Of a DNA stretch of 64,000 bases, positions 8,667 through 17,585 are shown in pieces. Location: positions 2,542,001-2,606,000 of the forward strand of contig CAWDEX010000001.1 of the NCBI GenBank assembly GCA_963801475.1, read 5' to 3'. Position numbers and translations under genes: made by a program. Below the pieces are notes generated by a model. The model made no database searches. It saw nothing but the letters and a program-made list of their open reading frames with translations, and was not told where the DNA came from. Numbering within the stretch: position 1 is the stretch's first letter; the number at the start of each line of letters is the position of its first letter. This DNA comes from DAOMFB01 sp963801475 (GTDB lineage: Bacteria > Acidobacteriota > Thermoanaerobaculia > UBA5066).

Positions 8667-10007
8667 TCAGAACTTGTTCAGGTACTTCTCGATCTCCCAG
8701 CCGCTGACCTTGCTGATGTACTCGTGCCACTCGGAGCGTTTGGCCTCGATGAAATTCGTGAAGATGTGCTCGCCGAGCGCGTTCTTGAGAAGGTCGTCCT
8801 TCTCGAGGCAGTCGAGCGCCTCCGAGAGGTTTCCCGGGAGCTGATCGATCTTCCGGCGCTTCTTCTCGCGCTCGGACATCTCGAAGACGTTCTCGGGGAC
8901 CGGGTCACCCGGCTCGAGCTTGTTCTTGATGCCGTCGAGCCCGGCCGCCAGCATGACCGTGAAGGCGAGGTACGGATTGCACGCCGGATCGGGCATCCGG
9001 ACCTCGCAGCGCGTCCCCATGCCGCGGCGAGCCGGGATGCGGATCATCGGCGAGCGGTTGCGCTCGGACCAGGCCACGTTCACCGGCGCCTCGTATCCCG
9101 GGACGAGCCGCTTGTAGGAGTTGACCAGCGGGTTCGTCACGGCGGCGATGGCGCGGGCGTGCTTCAGGACGCCACCGATGTAGTGGAGCGCCGTAGAGGA
9201 AAGCTGGTACGTCGCCTTCGGATCGAAGAAGGCGTTCTTCACGTTCGCGCCGGAGCCGGTCAGGAGCGACTGGTGAACGTGCATCCCGGAGCCGTTCACG
9301 CCGAAGATCGGCTTCGGCATGAAGGTGGCGTGGAGACCGTGGTCGAGGGCGACCTTCTTGACGATCAGCTTGAAGGTCGTGACGTTGTCGGCCGTGTGGA
9401 CGGCGTTCCCGTACTTGAAGTCGATCTCGTGCTGGCCGGGGGCGACCTCGTGGTGCGCGGCCTCGACCTCGAAGCCCATCGCCTCGAGGGCCACGACGAT
9501 GTCCCGCCGGGCGTCCTCTCCCCGGTCGACCGGCGTCAGGTCGAAGTAGCCCCCCTCGTCGTGGGTGTCGACAATCGGGTCCCCGGCGGTGTCGCGGCGG
9601 AACAGGAAGAACTCCGCCTCCGGCCCGGTCATCAGCTCGTAGCCCATCGCCTTCGCCTTCTCCATTTGCCGCTTCAGAGTCTGGCGCGGGCAGCCGGCGA
9701 AGGGCTTTCCGTCGGGCTCGATGACGTCGCAGACGAGCCGGGCCACTTTTCCGTTCGGGCTGGACCAGGGGAAGATCTGGAAGGTCGCGAGGTCGGGAAC
9801 CAGGCCCATGTCGGATTCCTGGATCCGGACGAAGCCCTCGATCGAGGAGCCGTCGAACTGGATCTCACCGGCCAGCGCCTTCTCGAACTGCGAGCGAGGA
9901 ACCTCGACGTTCTTGTTGACGCCGAGGATGTCCGTGAACTTGAGCCGCAGGAAGCGGACCCCTTCCTTGTCGCAGCGCTTCAGGATTTCTGCCGCGGTCG
10001 TCGTCAT
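8667..10007 (-). CDS. glnA: type I glutamine synthetase (alpha subclass)
   Basis: ATP-dependent assimilation of ammonia into glutamine; dodecameric cytosolic enzyme. 446 residues from ATG 10007, which has AAGGAG upstream; longer in-frame starts add sequence outside the family. Motifs: QFDGSSIEGF, GPEAEFFLF, NGSGMHVHQSL, the ATP/Glu site NPLVNSYKRLVPGYEAP and the RIPARRG region. The length and the Phe in NVFEMSEREKK where beta-type enzymes carry the adenylylated Tyr (NLYDLPPEE) indicate GSI-alpha without adenylylation control. It has its own promoter and a palindrome upstream. Confidence 0.97.
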   Translation of the reverse strand: MTTTAAEILKRCDKEGVRFLRLKFTDILGVNKNVEVPRSQFEKALAGEIQFDGSSIEGFVRIQESDMGLVPDLATFQIFPWSSPNGKVARLVCDVIEPDGKPFAGCPRQTLKRQMEKAKAMGYELMTGPEAEFFLFRRDTAGDPIVDTHDEGGYFDLTPVDRGEDARRDIVVALEAMGFEVEAAHHEVAPGQHEIDFKYGNAVHTADNVTTFKLIVKKVALDHGLHATFMPKPIFGVNGSGMHVHQSLLTGSGANVKNAFFDPKATYQLSSTALHYIGGVLKHARAIAAVTNPLVNSYKRLVPGYEAPVNVAWSERNRSPMIRIPARRGMGTRCEVRMPDPACNPYLAFTVMLAAGLDGIKNKLEPGDPVPENVFEMSEREKKRRKIDQLPGNLSEALDCLEKDDLLKNALGEHIFTNFIEAKRSEWHEYISKVSGWEIEKYLNKF

Positions 10008-10055
10008 CTTTTTCACTCCTTGATGTATTGGGCTGGACAGGCCTGACGGGGCGCA

Positions 10056-10083
10056 ATTCTGAAGCATCGGCGCCTTCTGTCAA
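10056..10083 (-). promoter_or_regulatory. glnA sigma-70-like promoter
   Basis: Minus-strand TTGACA (10083-10078, perfect -35) is followed after 16 bases by CAGAAT (10061-10056, four of six to TATAAT). It gives a leader of about 40 bases before ATG 10007. The palindrome at 10101-10116 lies just upstream of the -35, centred near -60. Confidence 0.55.
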
Positions 10084-10100
10084 CCAAAATCCGACAAATG

Positions 10101-10116
10101 GCACCAATTTTGGTGC
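10101..10116. promoter_or_regulatory. 16-bp palindromic operator between glnA and HD gene
   Basis: GCACCAA-TT-TTGGTGC is a perfect inverted repeat in the AT-rich 177-base gap between divergent glnA and the HD hydrolase gene. The half-site equals that of NtrC sites (GCACC/GGTGC), but the spacing is six bases rather than five. A second, looser copy with TTGGTGC overlaps 10173-10179. The position near -60 of the glnA promoter suits an activator. Confidence 0.5.
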
Positions 10117-10184
10117 AAAAACTGCATTAAAGATCAGACGCTCCTTTTTTCTGTCCGGGAAACAACCACCCGTTGGTGCAACAT

Positions 10185-10823
10185 ATGACCATGACGATCC
10201 CGTCCCGCGCCGCCGCATGGGCCCTTCTTTGCGAGTACACGAAATCCCAGCCCCTTCGCCGCCACGCCCTCGCCGTCGAGGCCACCATGCGGCACCTCGC
10301 CCGCTCCTCCGGGCACACGGACCCCGCGGAGATCGAGACGTGGGGGCTCGTCGGACTGCTCCACGACTTCGACTACGAGGCCTACCCGACCGAGCAGGAC
10401 CACGTCATTCGCGGGATGGAGATCCTCAGGCAGCGCGGCTGGGGAGAGCCCGTCATCAAGGCGATCGGCGGGCACGCGTTCTACACCGGGATCCCGCGCG
10501 AGACCCGGATGGAAAAGGCGATCCTCGCCGCGGACGAGCTGACCGGCTTCGTCGGCGCCTGCGCGTTGATCCGCCCCTCGAAGAAGATCGCCGACGTCCC
10601 GGTCGAGTCGGTCCTGAAGCGGCTGAAGGAGAAATCGTTCGCCCGGACGGTCGACCGGAGCTACGTGACGAAGGGGGCGGAGGAGTGGGGGACTCCCCTT
10701 CCGGAGCTGATCGCCCTCGTCCTCGCGTCCCAGGTCCCCATCGCCGATCGCCTCGGCCTCGGCGGCGCGCCCGCCGCCGACCTCGCCGACGAGCCCATTC
10801 CCCCCGAGCCCCCGGCGCCCTGA
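10185..10823 (+). CDS. HD domain hydrolase (HDIG type)
   Basis: 212-residue single-domain HD phosphohydrolase. Metal ligands expected of the fold are visible: RRHALAVE (His27), GLLHDFDYE (His60-Asp61), QDHVIRG (His73), GGHAF (His97) and a later AADELTG. Proteins of this type act on phosphorylated nucleotides or similar small substrates, but the substrate is unknown here. TTG 10173 and ATG 10191 are alternative starts. It is divergent from glnA and shares the palindrome region, so a link to nitrogen or nucleotide signalling is possible but unproven. Confidence 0.82.
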   Translation: MTMTIPSRAAAWALLCEYTKSQPLRRHALAVEATMRHLARSSGHTDPAEIETWGLVGLLHDFDYEAYPTEQDHVIRGMEILRQRGWGEPVIKAIGGHAFYTGIPRETRMEKAILAADELTGFVGACALIRPSKKIADVPVESVLKRLKEKSFARTVDRSYVTKGAEEWGTPLPELIALVLASQVPIADRLGLGGAPAADLADEPIPPEPPAP

Positions 10824-10854
10824 ATGGGGCGGCCGCCCCGTCCATAATCGGAGC

Positions 10855-12216
10855 GTGACGCCCCTTCTCGTCGAGAACGCCCTCGTGATCGGGATGACGC
10901 GGGAAGGGGACGTCGTCCGCGACGGGGCGCTTCTCGTCGAGGAGGGCGCGATCGCCGCGGTCCACGGCGAGGCGCGAAGGCGGGCGGCGGCGATGGCGTC
11001 GGCCGGGCGGCCGCTCGAGCGGCTCGACGCTTCCGGCCTCTGGCTCCTCCCGGGGTTCGTTCAGACGCACGTCCATCTCTGCCAGACGCTCCTCCGGAAC
11101 GGGCCGGACGACCTTCCGCTCCTCTCCTGGCTCTCGGCGCACGTCTTCCCCGGGGAGGCCGCGCTGGACGAGGAGACGATGGAGGTCTCGGCGCGCCTCG
11201 GACTCGCCGAGCTGATCTCCGGCGGAACGACGGCCCTGCTCGACATGGGCTCCGTCCGGCACACGGACGCGATCTTCCGCGCCGCGGCCGCTTCCGGGGC
11301 GCGCGTCACCTCGGGGAACGCGCTGATGGACGACCACACGGGGAACTCCCCCGCCCTCCGCACGACGACCCGCGACGGACTCGATGAGACCAGCCGGCTC
11401 GCCGCACGCTGGCAGGGCGCCGGCGAAGGCCGGCTCCGCGTGGCCTTCTCCCCCCGCTTCGCCCTCTCCTGCACGGAAGAAGGTCTCCGCGGCGCGGCGG
11501 AGCGGGCGCGCGAGGGGGGCTTCCTCCTCCACACGCACGCGGCGGAGAACCGCGAGGAGATCCGGCTCGTTCGCGAGCGGACCGGCCGCTCGAACCTCCG
11601 CTACCTCCACGACGTCGGATTCTCCGGACCCGACGTCGTCCTCGCCCACGTCGTCCACGCCGACGAGGACGACCGGGCGCTCCTCGCCGAGCGCGGGACG
11701 AACGTCGCGCACTGCCCGTCCTCGAACCTCAAGCTCTCCTCCGGGATCTGCCCCGTCGCGGACTACCTCTCGCGCGGCATCCGAGTCACGCTCGGCGCCG
11801 ACGGCGCGCCATGCAACGACCGTCTCGACCCGTTCGCCGAGATGAGGCTCGCCGCCCAGCTCTCTCGCGTCCTTCCCGGGAGCCCGCCGCTGTCCGCGTG
11901 GGAGGTCGTCCGGATGGCGACGGCCGACGGGGCACGGGCGCTCGGCCTCGCGGGCACGGGGACGATCGAGACCGGGAACCGCGCCGACTTCGTCCTGCTC
12001 GACCCCGAAGCGGGGTTCGCCGCGCCGACCGCGTGGCGGGGCGATCCCTACGGCCCGATCGTCTGGTCCTTTGACCGCAGCCACGTCGCGGCCACGTACG
12101 CCGACGGACGAGCCCTGTTCCGCCGTGCGGCGCCGTCGCCCGCCGCCGCTCTTCGCCCGTCCGCCGCCGAGGTGGCCGCCGCGGTGGAAAAACTGTCGGC
12201 CGGGCGCCATCGTTAG
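10855..12216 (+). CDS. amidohydrolase, MTA/SAH (5'-deoxyadenosine) deaminase-like
   Basis: 453-residue amidohydrolase beginning at GTG 10855. Zn-site motifs in order: QTHVHLCQ, HTHAAEN, VLAHVVH and GADGAPCND (catalytic Asp), with HCPSSNLKLSSG between them. This combination is characteristic of the MtaD/DadD-type deaminases that act on S-adenosylhomocysteine, methylthioadenosine or 5'-deoxyadenosine; chlorohydrolase-type or guanine deaminase specificity is the main alternative. 31 bases downstream of the HD hydrolase and 22 upstream of uspA on the same strand. Confidence 0.82.
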   Translation: MTPLLVENALVIGMTREGDVVRDGALLVEEGAIAAVHGEARRRAAAMASAGRPLERLDASGLWLLPGFVQTHVHLCQTLLRNGPDDLPLLSWLSAHVFPGEAALDEETMEVSARLGLAELISGGTTALLDMGSVRHTDAIFRAAAASGARVTSGNALMDDHTGNSPALRTTTRDGLDETSRLAARWQGAGEGRLRVAFSPRFALSCTEEGLRGAAERAREGGFLLHTHAAENREEIRLVRERTGRSNLRYLHDVGFSGPDVVLAHVVHADEDDRALLAERGTNVAHCPSSNLKLSSGICPVADYLSRGIRVTLGADGAPCNDRLDPFAEMRLAAQLSRVLPGSPPLSAWEVVRMATADGARALGLAGTGTIETGNRADFVLLDPEAGFAAPTAWRGDPYGPIVWSFDRSHVAATYADGRALFRRAAPSPAAALRPSAAEVAAAVEKLSAGRHR

Positions 12217-12238
12217 AAGAGATCAAGGAGGATTTCGC

Positions 12239-12706
12239 ATGTCACGCCGAAAGCCGGGACCGTTCCTGAAGTCGATCCTCGTCGGCACGGACTTCTCGCT
12301 CTGCGCCGCGCGGGCGTTCGAGATCGCGGTCTCCCTGGCCGCCTCGCAGGGGGCGAGAATCCACATCCTCCACGTCCTCGTCGAGCCGATCCAGGCCTTC
12401 GACGTGGCCGGCGCCCTTCCCTACCTCGACGTGACGACCCAGCGGGAGTGGGAGGACGCGACCCGGAAGCGCCTCGCGCGGGCGGTCGCCTCGGCCGAAA
12501 AGCGCGGCGTGTCGGCCACGTCGGACATCGTCTGGGGCCGCCCCTCGGACGCCCTCGTCGAGGCGGCCGTGAAGATGAGGGCCTCGCTCGTCGTGCTGGG
12601 CACCCACGGCCGCGGCGCTTTCGAGAAGCTCCTGATCGGCTCGACCGCCGAACGGGTCCTCCGCCTCTCGCCCGTGCCGGTCCTCACCGTGCGCGAGAAA
12701 CGCTAG
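12239..12706 (+). CDS. universal stress protein UspA family
   Basis: 155-residue single Usp domain starting at ATG 12239 behind a strong AAGGAGG. N-terminal ILVGTDFS and the C-terminal nucleotide-binding signature G-T-H-G-R-G followed by GSTAERVL are both present, so it belongs to the ATP-binding branch. Usp proteins are made under starvation and other stresses; partner and role are not shown by context. Convergent with the RmlC-like gene, three bases apart. Confidence 0.92.
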   Translation: MSRRKPGPFLKSILVGTDFSLCAARAFEIAVSLAASQGARIHILHVLVEPIQAFDVAGALPYLDVTTQREWEDATRKRLARAVASAEKRGVSATSDIVWGRPSDALVEAAVKMRASLVVLGTHGRGAFEKLLIGSTAERVLRLSPVPVLTVREKR

Positions 12707-12709
12707 CGC

Positions 12710-13288
12710 TCAACCGTTCTGCACGTCCCAGAGGTCTCTGACGGCGGGGTGGTCCCACGCGATCCGGAACTCGTCCGGGTCCTTCGGGTCGAAGGTCCGG
12801 GTCACGATGTAGAAGAGCGCGCACGGAATCGTCAGGGGCCGGTACCCGTGGGCGACCCCCTCGGGGATCCGGACGAGCAGGTCGTGCCCGTCGCCCGCCA
12901 CGATCACCTGGGCGCGGCCGAACGTGGGAGACGCCTTCCGGACGTCGAGGAGGACGAACTTGGCCTTCGACGGATGGGGGCAGTACCAGACGTCCTGCTG
13001 CTTCAGGTGGTAGTGGAGTCCCTTGACGTGATTCGGAGCGTCCACGATCGTGAAGTTCATCTGGGCCACGGGGACGTCGTGGAAGAAGTCCGCCAGCGCG
13101 TCGCTCCCCGGGTGATCGGACTTCCCCCGGTAGATCTCCTGGAAGAAGCCCCGGTCGTCGACGTGCCGCGCGAGGCGCAGGATCTTCACGCCGTCGAGAG
13201 CGGTCTTCGCCGGATAGGCCTTGACGTCCGACCGGAATTCGTCGGCGATGGCCGACGGCGGGAGGGCCGGTGTCGTGGGAGTGCTCAT
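12710..13288 (-). CDS. dTDP-4-dehydrorhamnose 3,5-epimerase family protein
   Basis: 192-residue cupin of the RmlC family, translated from ATG 13288. The core has DDRGFFQEIY, VKGLHYHLKQQDVWYC and RIPEGVAHGY, matching the epimerase active-site region (His in the GLHY motif, Tyr/His later). RmlC makes the dTDP-L-rhamnose precursor, but no rmlA, B or D lies nearby, so it may be another NDP-sugar epimerase. An N-terminal 30 residues before the cupin are variable. Confidence 0.85.
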   Translation of the reverse strand: MSTPTTPALPPSAIADEFRSDVKAYPAKTALDGVKILRLARHVDDRGFFQEIYRGKSDHPGSDALADFFHDVPVAQMNFTIVDAPNHVKGLHYHLKQQDVWYCPHPSKAKFVLLDVRKASPTFGRAQVIVAGDGHDLLVRIPEGVAHGYRPLTIPCALFYIVTRTFDPKDPDEFRIAWDHPAVRDLWDVQNG

Positions 13289-13378
13289 CGTGAAACCTTC
13301 CAGTCTCGATTCTAAAGGGCTGGTGTATCTTCTCCCGGTCCCGGGCATCAGGAAGCAGAGTCGAAGGAGGTCTCCCAA

Positions 13379-14890
13379 GTGGCCCAGAGCCCCCTGTTCG
13401 CGACGAAGTCCATGGAACGCCTCATGGAGGAGATGAAGGGCGAGAACCGGCTGCGGCGCATTCTCGGCCCGGTTCAGCTCACGAGCCTCGGCGTGGGAGC
13501 CATCATCGGGACGGGCATCTTCGTCCTCACGGGACAGGCGGCCCACGACAAGACGGGGCCCGCCCTCATGCTCTCCTTCGTGGCCGCCGGGGTGGCCTGT
13601 GTCTTCGCAGCCCTCTGCTATGCCGAGTTTGCGTCGATGGTTCCGGTCGCGGGCTCCGCGTACACGTACGCGTACGCTACGCTGGGCGAGCTCGCCGCGT
13701 GGATCATCGGCTGGGACCTCGTCCTGGAGTACGCCGTGGGCTCGGCGACGGTGGCACACGGCTGGTCTCACTATTTCCAGGACTTCCTGGGCATTCTGGG
13801 CATCAAGGTTCCGCACGCCCTGGCGAGGGCCCCTTTCGATTACGACCCGCATCTCGGGCACCTCGTGTCGACGGGAACCGTCCTCGACCTGCCGGCCATC
13901 GTGATCACGTTCCTCGTCACCGCCATCCTGGTCAAGGGCATCCAGGAGAGCGCCAGCTTCAACGCAGCAATGGTGGGCGTGAAGCTCGTCATCGTCCTCT
14001 TCGTCATCATCGTCGGCGCCTTTTACGTGAATCCCGAGAACTGGAAGCCGTTCGCGCCGTATGGCCTGACCGGTATCAGTTTCTTCGGCACGACCCTGTT
14101 CGGACAGACGGGCAAGGGCGGCGAGCCGCTCGGAATGCTGGCGGGTGCCGCCACGATCTTCTTCGCGTACATCGGCTTCGACTCCGTGTCCACGCACGCG
14201 GAGGAGGCGAAGCGCCCGAACCGCGACGTGCCGATCGGCATCGTCGCCTCCCTGATCCTCTGCACGTTCCTGTACATCGCGGTGGCGGCGGTGCTGACGG
14301 GTATGGTCCCCTACGACAAGATCAACATCGACGCCCCCGTCTCGGACGCGTTCCGGCAGGCCGGGCTGCCGAAGGCCCAGTTCGTGATCTCCCTCGGCGC
14401 CCTGGCCGGAATCACCTCGGTGCTCCTCGTGATGATGCTCAGCCAGCCCCGGGTCCTCCTCGCCATGGCGCGCGACGGAATGCTTCCCCAGAGCTTCTTC
14501 GGCGCCATCCACGAGAGATTCCGAACGCCCTGGAAGGCCACGATCCTCACCGGAGCCTTCGTCTCGATCATGGCCGGTTTCCTGCCGCTTCGAATCCTCG
14601 CCGAGCTCGTGAACATCGGGACCCTGTTCGCCTTCGTGGTGGTGTGCGCGGCCGTCCTGATCATGCGGCGCACCAACCCGAACGCCCCGCGGCCCTTCCG
14701 TGCCCCGCTCGTCCCGTTGACGCCGATTCTCGGGATCCTGACGTGCCTTCTCCTGATGTTCTCCCTCCCCGCCGAGAACTGGTGGCGTCTCTTCGGATGG
14801 CTGGCGCTCGGCTTCCTGATCTACTTCGGCTACGGCCGGCGCCACTCGGTGCTCCAGAAGGACCGCGACAAAGGCATCGCCGCCCACTGA
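13379..14890 (+). CDS. APC family amino acid permease (cationic amino acid transporter type)
   Basis: 503-residue integral membrane protein with about twelve hydrophobic segments. GVGAIIGTGIFVLTG in the first membrane segment and the later FFAYIGFDSVSTHAEEAKRP are hallmarks of the YfnA/CAT branch of the APC superfamily. GTG 13379 is preceded by AAGGAGG. Substrate cannot be read from sequence. The short membrane-protein gene follows after 15 bases. Confidence 0.92.
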   Translation: MAQSPLFATKSMERLMEEMKGENRLRRILGPVQLTSLGVGAIIGTGIFVLTGQAAHDKTGPALMLSFVAAGVACVFAALCYAEFASMVPVAGSAYTYAYATLGELAAWIIGWDLVLEYAVGSATVAHGWSHYFQDFLGILGIKVPHALARAPFDYDPHLGHLVSTGTVLDLPAIVITFLVTAILVKGIQESASFNAAMVGVKLVIVLFVIIVGAFYVNPENWKPFAPYGLTGISFFGTTLFGQTGKGGEPLGMLAGAATIFFAYIGFDSVSTHAEEAKRPNRDVPIGIVASLILCTFLYIAVAAVLTGMVPYDKINIDAPVSDAFRQAGLPKAQFVISLGALAGITSVLLVMMLSQPRVLLAMARDGMLPQSFFGAIHERFRTPWKATILTGAFVSIMAGFLPLRILAELVNIGTLFAFVVVCAAVLIMRRTNPNAPRPFRAPLVPLTPILGILTCLLLMFSLPAENWWRLFGWLALGFLIYFGYGRRHSVLQKDRDKGIAAH

Positions 14891-14905
14891 TCGCGCCGTG
14901 AATCC

Positions 14906-15187
14906 ATGAAGCGCGCCGCTGTCCTGCTTCTTCTGGCGGGGGGGCCGCTTCTTCTCGCTCTCGTCCCGAGCCTCCGTCGGGCGCTCGTCCGGAACGCGCG
15001 GCTCGTTCTTCTCCTCTATGCCGGCGCGATCCTCCTCACGGCTTTCGGCACGGGACTCTGGTCGGGCCGCGCCGCGTCGCTCTCCGGGGCGGAAGCGGCC
15101 TTCGCGGGAGCCGGTCTCCTCCTCGTCCTTGCCGCCTTCGGCGCCGTCGTCCGCGACGCGCTGCGCGACCGCGCTACTCGAGACTGA
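14906..15187 (+). CDS. small membrane protein of unknown function
   Basis: 93 residues, with three hydrophobic stretches (about 4-22, 32-50, 66-84) separated by Arg-rich turns. No family recognised. It lies 15 bases after the APC permease on the same strand and overlaps the 3' end of the convergent membrane protein gene by 14 bases. Hydrophobicity pattern and position support a real gene; function unknown. Confidence 0.55.
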   Translation: MKRAAVLLLLAGGPLLLALVPSLRRALVRNARLVLLLYAGAILLTAFGTGLWSGRAASLSGAEAAFAGAGLLLVLAAFGAVVRDALRDRATRD

Positions 15188-17513
15188 TCCGCGTCACACC
15201 GACGCCCAGGCCGCGGGAGTCGTCGCCCGTCCCGGCGTCCCGCGGACGGAACGTCGGCGAGGAGAGGGCGATGCGCACGGAATCAGCGCCCAGGAAGAGG
15301 TCCCGCGCGGCTTCGGGAAGGATCACGGCACGTTCCGCGAAGTTGCCGCTCGGAACCTCGATCTCGCCGCACGCGACGCCGCCCACGCTGACGCGGACCG
15401 GGACAGGCGCGAGCGCCGGCGCGCGCGCCTTCAGGACGATCTGCTGCGGGACGAAGCCCGGCACGGGCGAGAAGGCGACGGAGACCTCGCGCGAGGTCCA
15501 GCGCATCTCGACGCCGTCCGGACTGCTCCGCTCGCGCGAATGGAAGCCCACCGGATCGGCGCTCCGGTCCGCCGGGGACCCGACGTCGACGTCGAAGCGC
15601 CCGGCGCGGCGCGTCCACATCGCCTCGGGCGCGACGGAGAAGGTCGCGTCGAGGACACGGAGGCAGCCGAGGTCGCGGCGCCGGGCGCCGTCGCGCGTCG
15701 ACTGTGACCCCGGTGGATCGCATGAGAGGACGAAGACGGCCTGCTGCGGGAGCGGGCCGTAAAAGGTCCGCGGGATGATCGCGAGCTCGAAGGGGCCGGG
15801 CCCGATGATCCGCTCCAGAACCACCTCTCCCGAGGCCGCGTCTGCGACGCGGAGCGTCGTGGGGCCGGCGTCACGGTCCCTCTCGCCGGCGAGGAGCGCC
15901 ACCGGAGGCCCTTCGATCCCGGCGACGACGAGGCGCGCGCCGGACCCGACCCGGTGGAACGCCGGCCGGCCGGGCTCCTCTTCCTTGACGCCGAACCCCG
16001 GGCCGAAGAGGGGCGGCGCGGGGTCGCGGACGCCGACCGCGAGGAGCCGGTTGTTGCCCAGCGTCCGGGCGACCCGCCCCCCCTTGAACCACGTCTTCCA
16101 GGCCGGGTCCACGCGATTGGGCGGGCCCGGGTCGGCCGTGAAGTCGGCCAGGCGGACCAGTCGTCCGTTCGTCCGGACGTTGGCGGAGACGAAGTCGGTC
16201 GTCGTGCAGGTCCGCGCCGCGAGCCGACCCTCCCAGGCCTCCGTCCGGAGGAACGGGCGAAAGGGCTCGTCGGCCACGATGGTCTCGCGCCCGGGCTGGG
16301 CGTATCGCTCGAGTTCCTCGATCGCCGCCATCGGGGGCGTCGTCTCGCGCGAGGCGCGGAGGACCTCCGGCCACGAATCCGAGACGAAGAGCCCCGCGGC
16401 GGCAAGAGCCGCCACGAACCCGAGGGCCCGCCGCCGGAAGAGCACTTCGAGCCCTACGCCGAAAAGAAGGCTCGCGACGAGGGCGAACGGGACCGAGGGT
16501 CCCGTCATCGAGCGGTCGTGGAGGAGCCAGAGCGACAGGAAGAGCGGCACGAGGACGACCGGCAGGTCGATCGCGGCGCGGCTCCGGCGCCGCACGAGAG
16601 ACGCCACGCCGGCCGCCGAGACGAGCCAGAAGACGAGCGCCCGCCACGGCGACAGGAAGTCCCGGATCACGAAAGCGTCGAGGAGGCCCCCGACGCTCCC
16701 GGTCGCCGGGGCGTTCGCCCCGAGGCCGGCACGCTCCGTCACGTCGATCCAGAGCGCGGAGAAGCCTCCTGCCTGCGCCGCGAGCCAGGCCAACCAGGCC
16801 AGAGAGCCCGCCAGCGCGGCGCCGACGAACGAAACGGCCACGTCGCGCCGGTCGACCCGGGCGAGGAGACGCCACGCTGCCACGAGGAAGAAGAGCCCGA
16901 ACGCGAGGACGAGTTGAGGCCGCACGCCGAACCCGGCGGCGGCCGCGAGGCCTGCCAGGACCGCCAGGACCCGCGCCCGCCGCGCCGAGACGTACTCGCG
17001 CCAGCGCGTCAGGTTGAAGACCCGCCGCTCCTCGGTCAGCGAGAGAAGCGCCGCGGCCAGGAGGCAGAAGGCCGTACCCGGCATGTCGGAAAGCGCGCGC
17101 CCGCCGTTCACCCAGACGACCGGCAGCGACGCGGCGAAGACGGTCCCGCCCAGGGCCGCCCACCCTCCCACGCTCCGCCGTCCCCAGAGGTAGAGGGCCG
17201 GAAGAGCGATCGCGGCAAGGAGCGTCGAGGCCGTCGCCAGGGCGTTGAACGGCGTGACACAGAGGGGAAGAAGGGCCCTGCCGATCAGGATCCAGACCGG
17301 GAAGCCGGGTGCCGGCGGCGAGAGATCGAAGAGATCGAAACGGGTGACGGCGCCGGCGAAGATCGCCTCGTCGACCTCGCCCGGCGAGCACGCGAGGGCC
17401 GGGAACCGCGAGGCGACGATGACCCCGAGAACGAGAAGAACCAGCCACGCCGTCGGATCCTCGCGACGGTCGATGGGGCCGGAGAGACGGCGGAGCGGCA
17501 CGGGTGTCCGCAT
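15174..17513 (-). CDS. GT-C-fold glycosyltransferase-like membrane protein (PMT/GT39-like)
   Basis: 779 residues from ATG 17513. About ten to twelve membrane segments fill residues 20-400; the first loop carries an acidic pair (CSPGEVDEAIFAGAV) as in GT-C enzymes that use lipid-linked sugars. The C-terminal half is soluble, predicted outside, with beta-rich sequence and no motif I recognise. No partner glycan genes are nearby. Activity is inferred only from topology and the acidic loop. The larger in-frame upstream extension is antisense to pcnB and is excluded. Confidence 0.65.
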   Translation of the reverse strand: MRTPVPLRRLSGPIDRREDPTAWLVLLVLGVIVASRFPALACSPGEVDEAIFAGAVTRFDLFDLSPPAPGFPVWILIGRALLPLCVTPFNALATASTLLAAIALPALYLWGRRSVGGWAALGGTVFAASLPVVWVNGGRALSDMPGTAFCLLAAALLSLTEERRVFNLTRWREYVSARRARVLAVLAGLAAAAGFGVRPQLVLAFGLFFLVAAWRLLARVDRRDVAVSFVGAALAGSLAWLAWLAAQAGGFSALWIDVTERAGLGANAPATGSVGGLLDAFVIRDFLSPWRALVFWLVSAAGVASLVRRRSRAAIDLPVVLVPLFLSLWLLHDRSMTGPSVPFALVASLLFGVGLEVLFRRRALGFVAALAAAGLFVSDSWPEVLRASRETTPPMAAIEELERYAQPGRETIVADEPFRPFLRTEAWEGRLAARTCTTTDFVSANVRTNGRLVRLADFTADPGPPNRVDPAWKTWFKGGRVARTLGNNRLLAVGVRDPAPPLFGPGFGVKEEEPGRPAFHRVGSGARLVVAGIEGPPVALLAGERDRDAGPTTLRVADAASGEVVLERIIGPGPFELAIIPRTFYGPLPQQAVFVLSCDPPGSQSTRDGARRRDLGCLRVLDATFSVAPEAMWTRRAGRFDVDVGSPADRSADPVGFHSRERSSPDGVEMRWTSREVSVAFSPVPGFVPQQIVLKARAPALAPVPVRVSVGGVACGEIEVPSGNFAERAVILPEAARDLFLGADSVRIALSSPTFRPRDAGTGDDSRGLGVGVTRISLE

Positions 17514-17585
17514 CTTACGGATTCGGCGTCCCCGTGACGTGACGTCGGATACAATCAACGAGATGCGGATCCGGCACCACCCGGG

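Noticed and set aside
10100..10117. Sigma-54 promoter TGGCAC-N5-TTGGT in the glnA palindrome
   Set aside because: The -12 element lacks the invariant GC (reads TTGG), and a standard promoter for glnA exists; the palindrome is a better reading.
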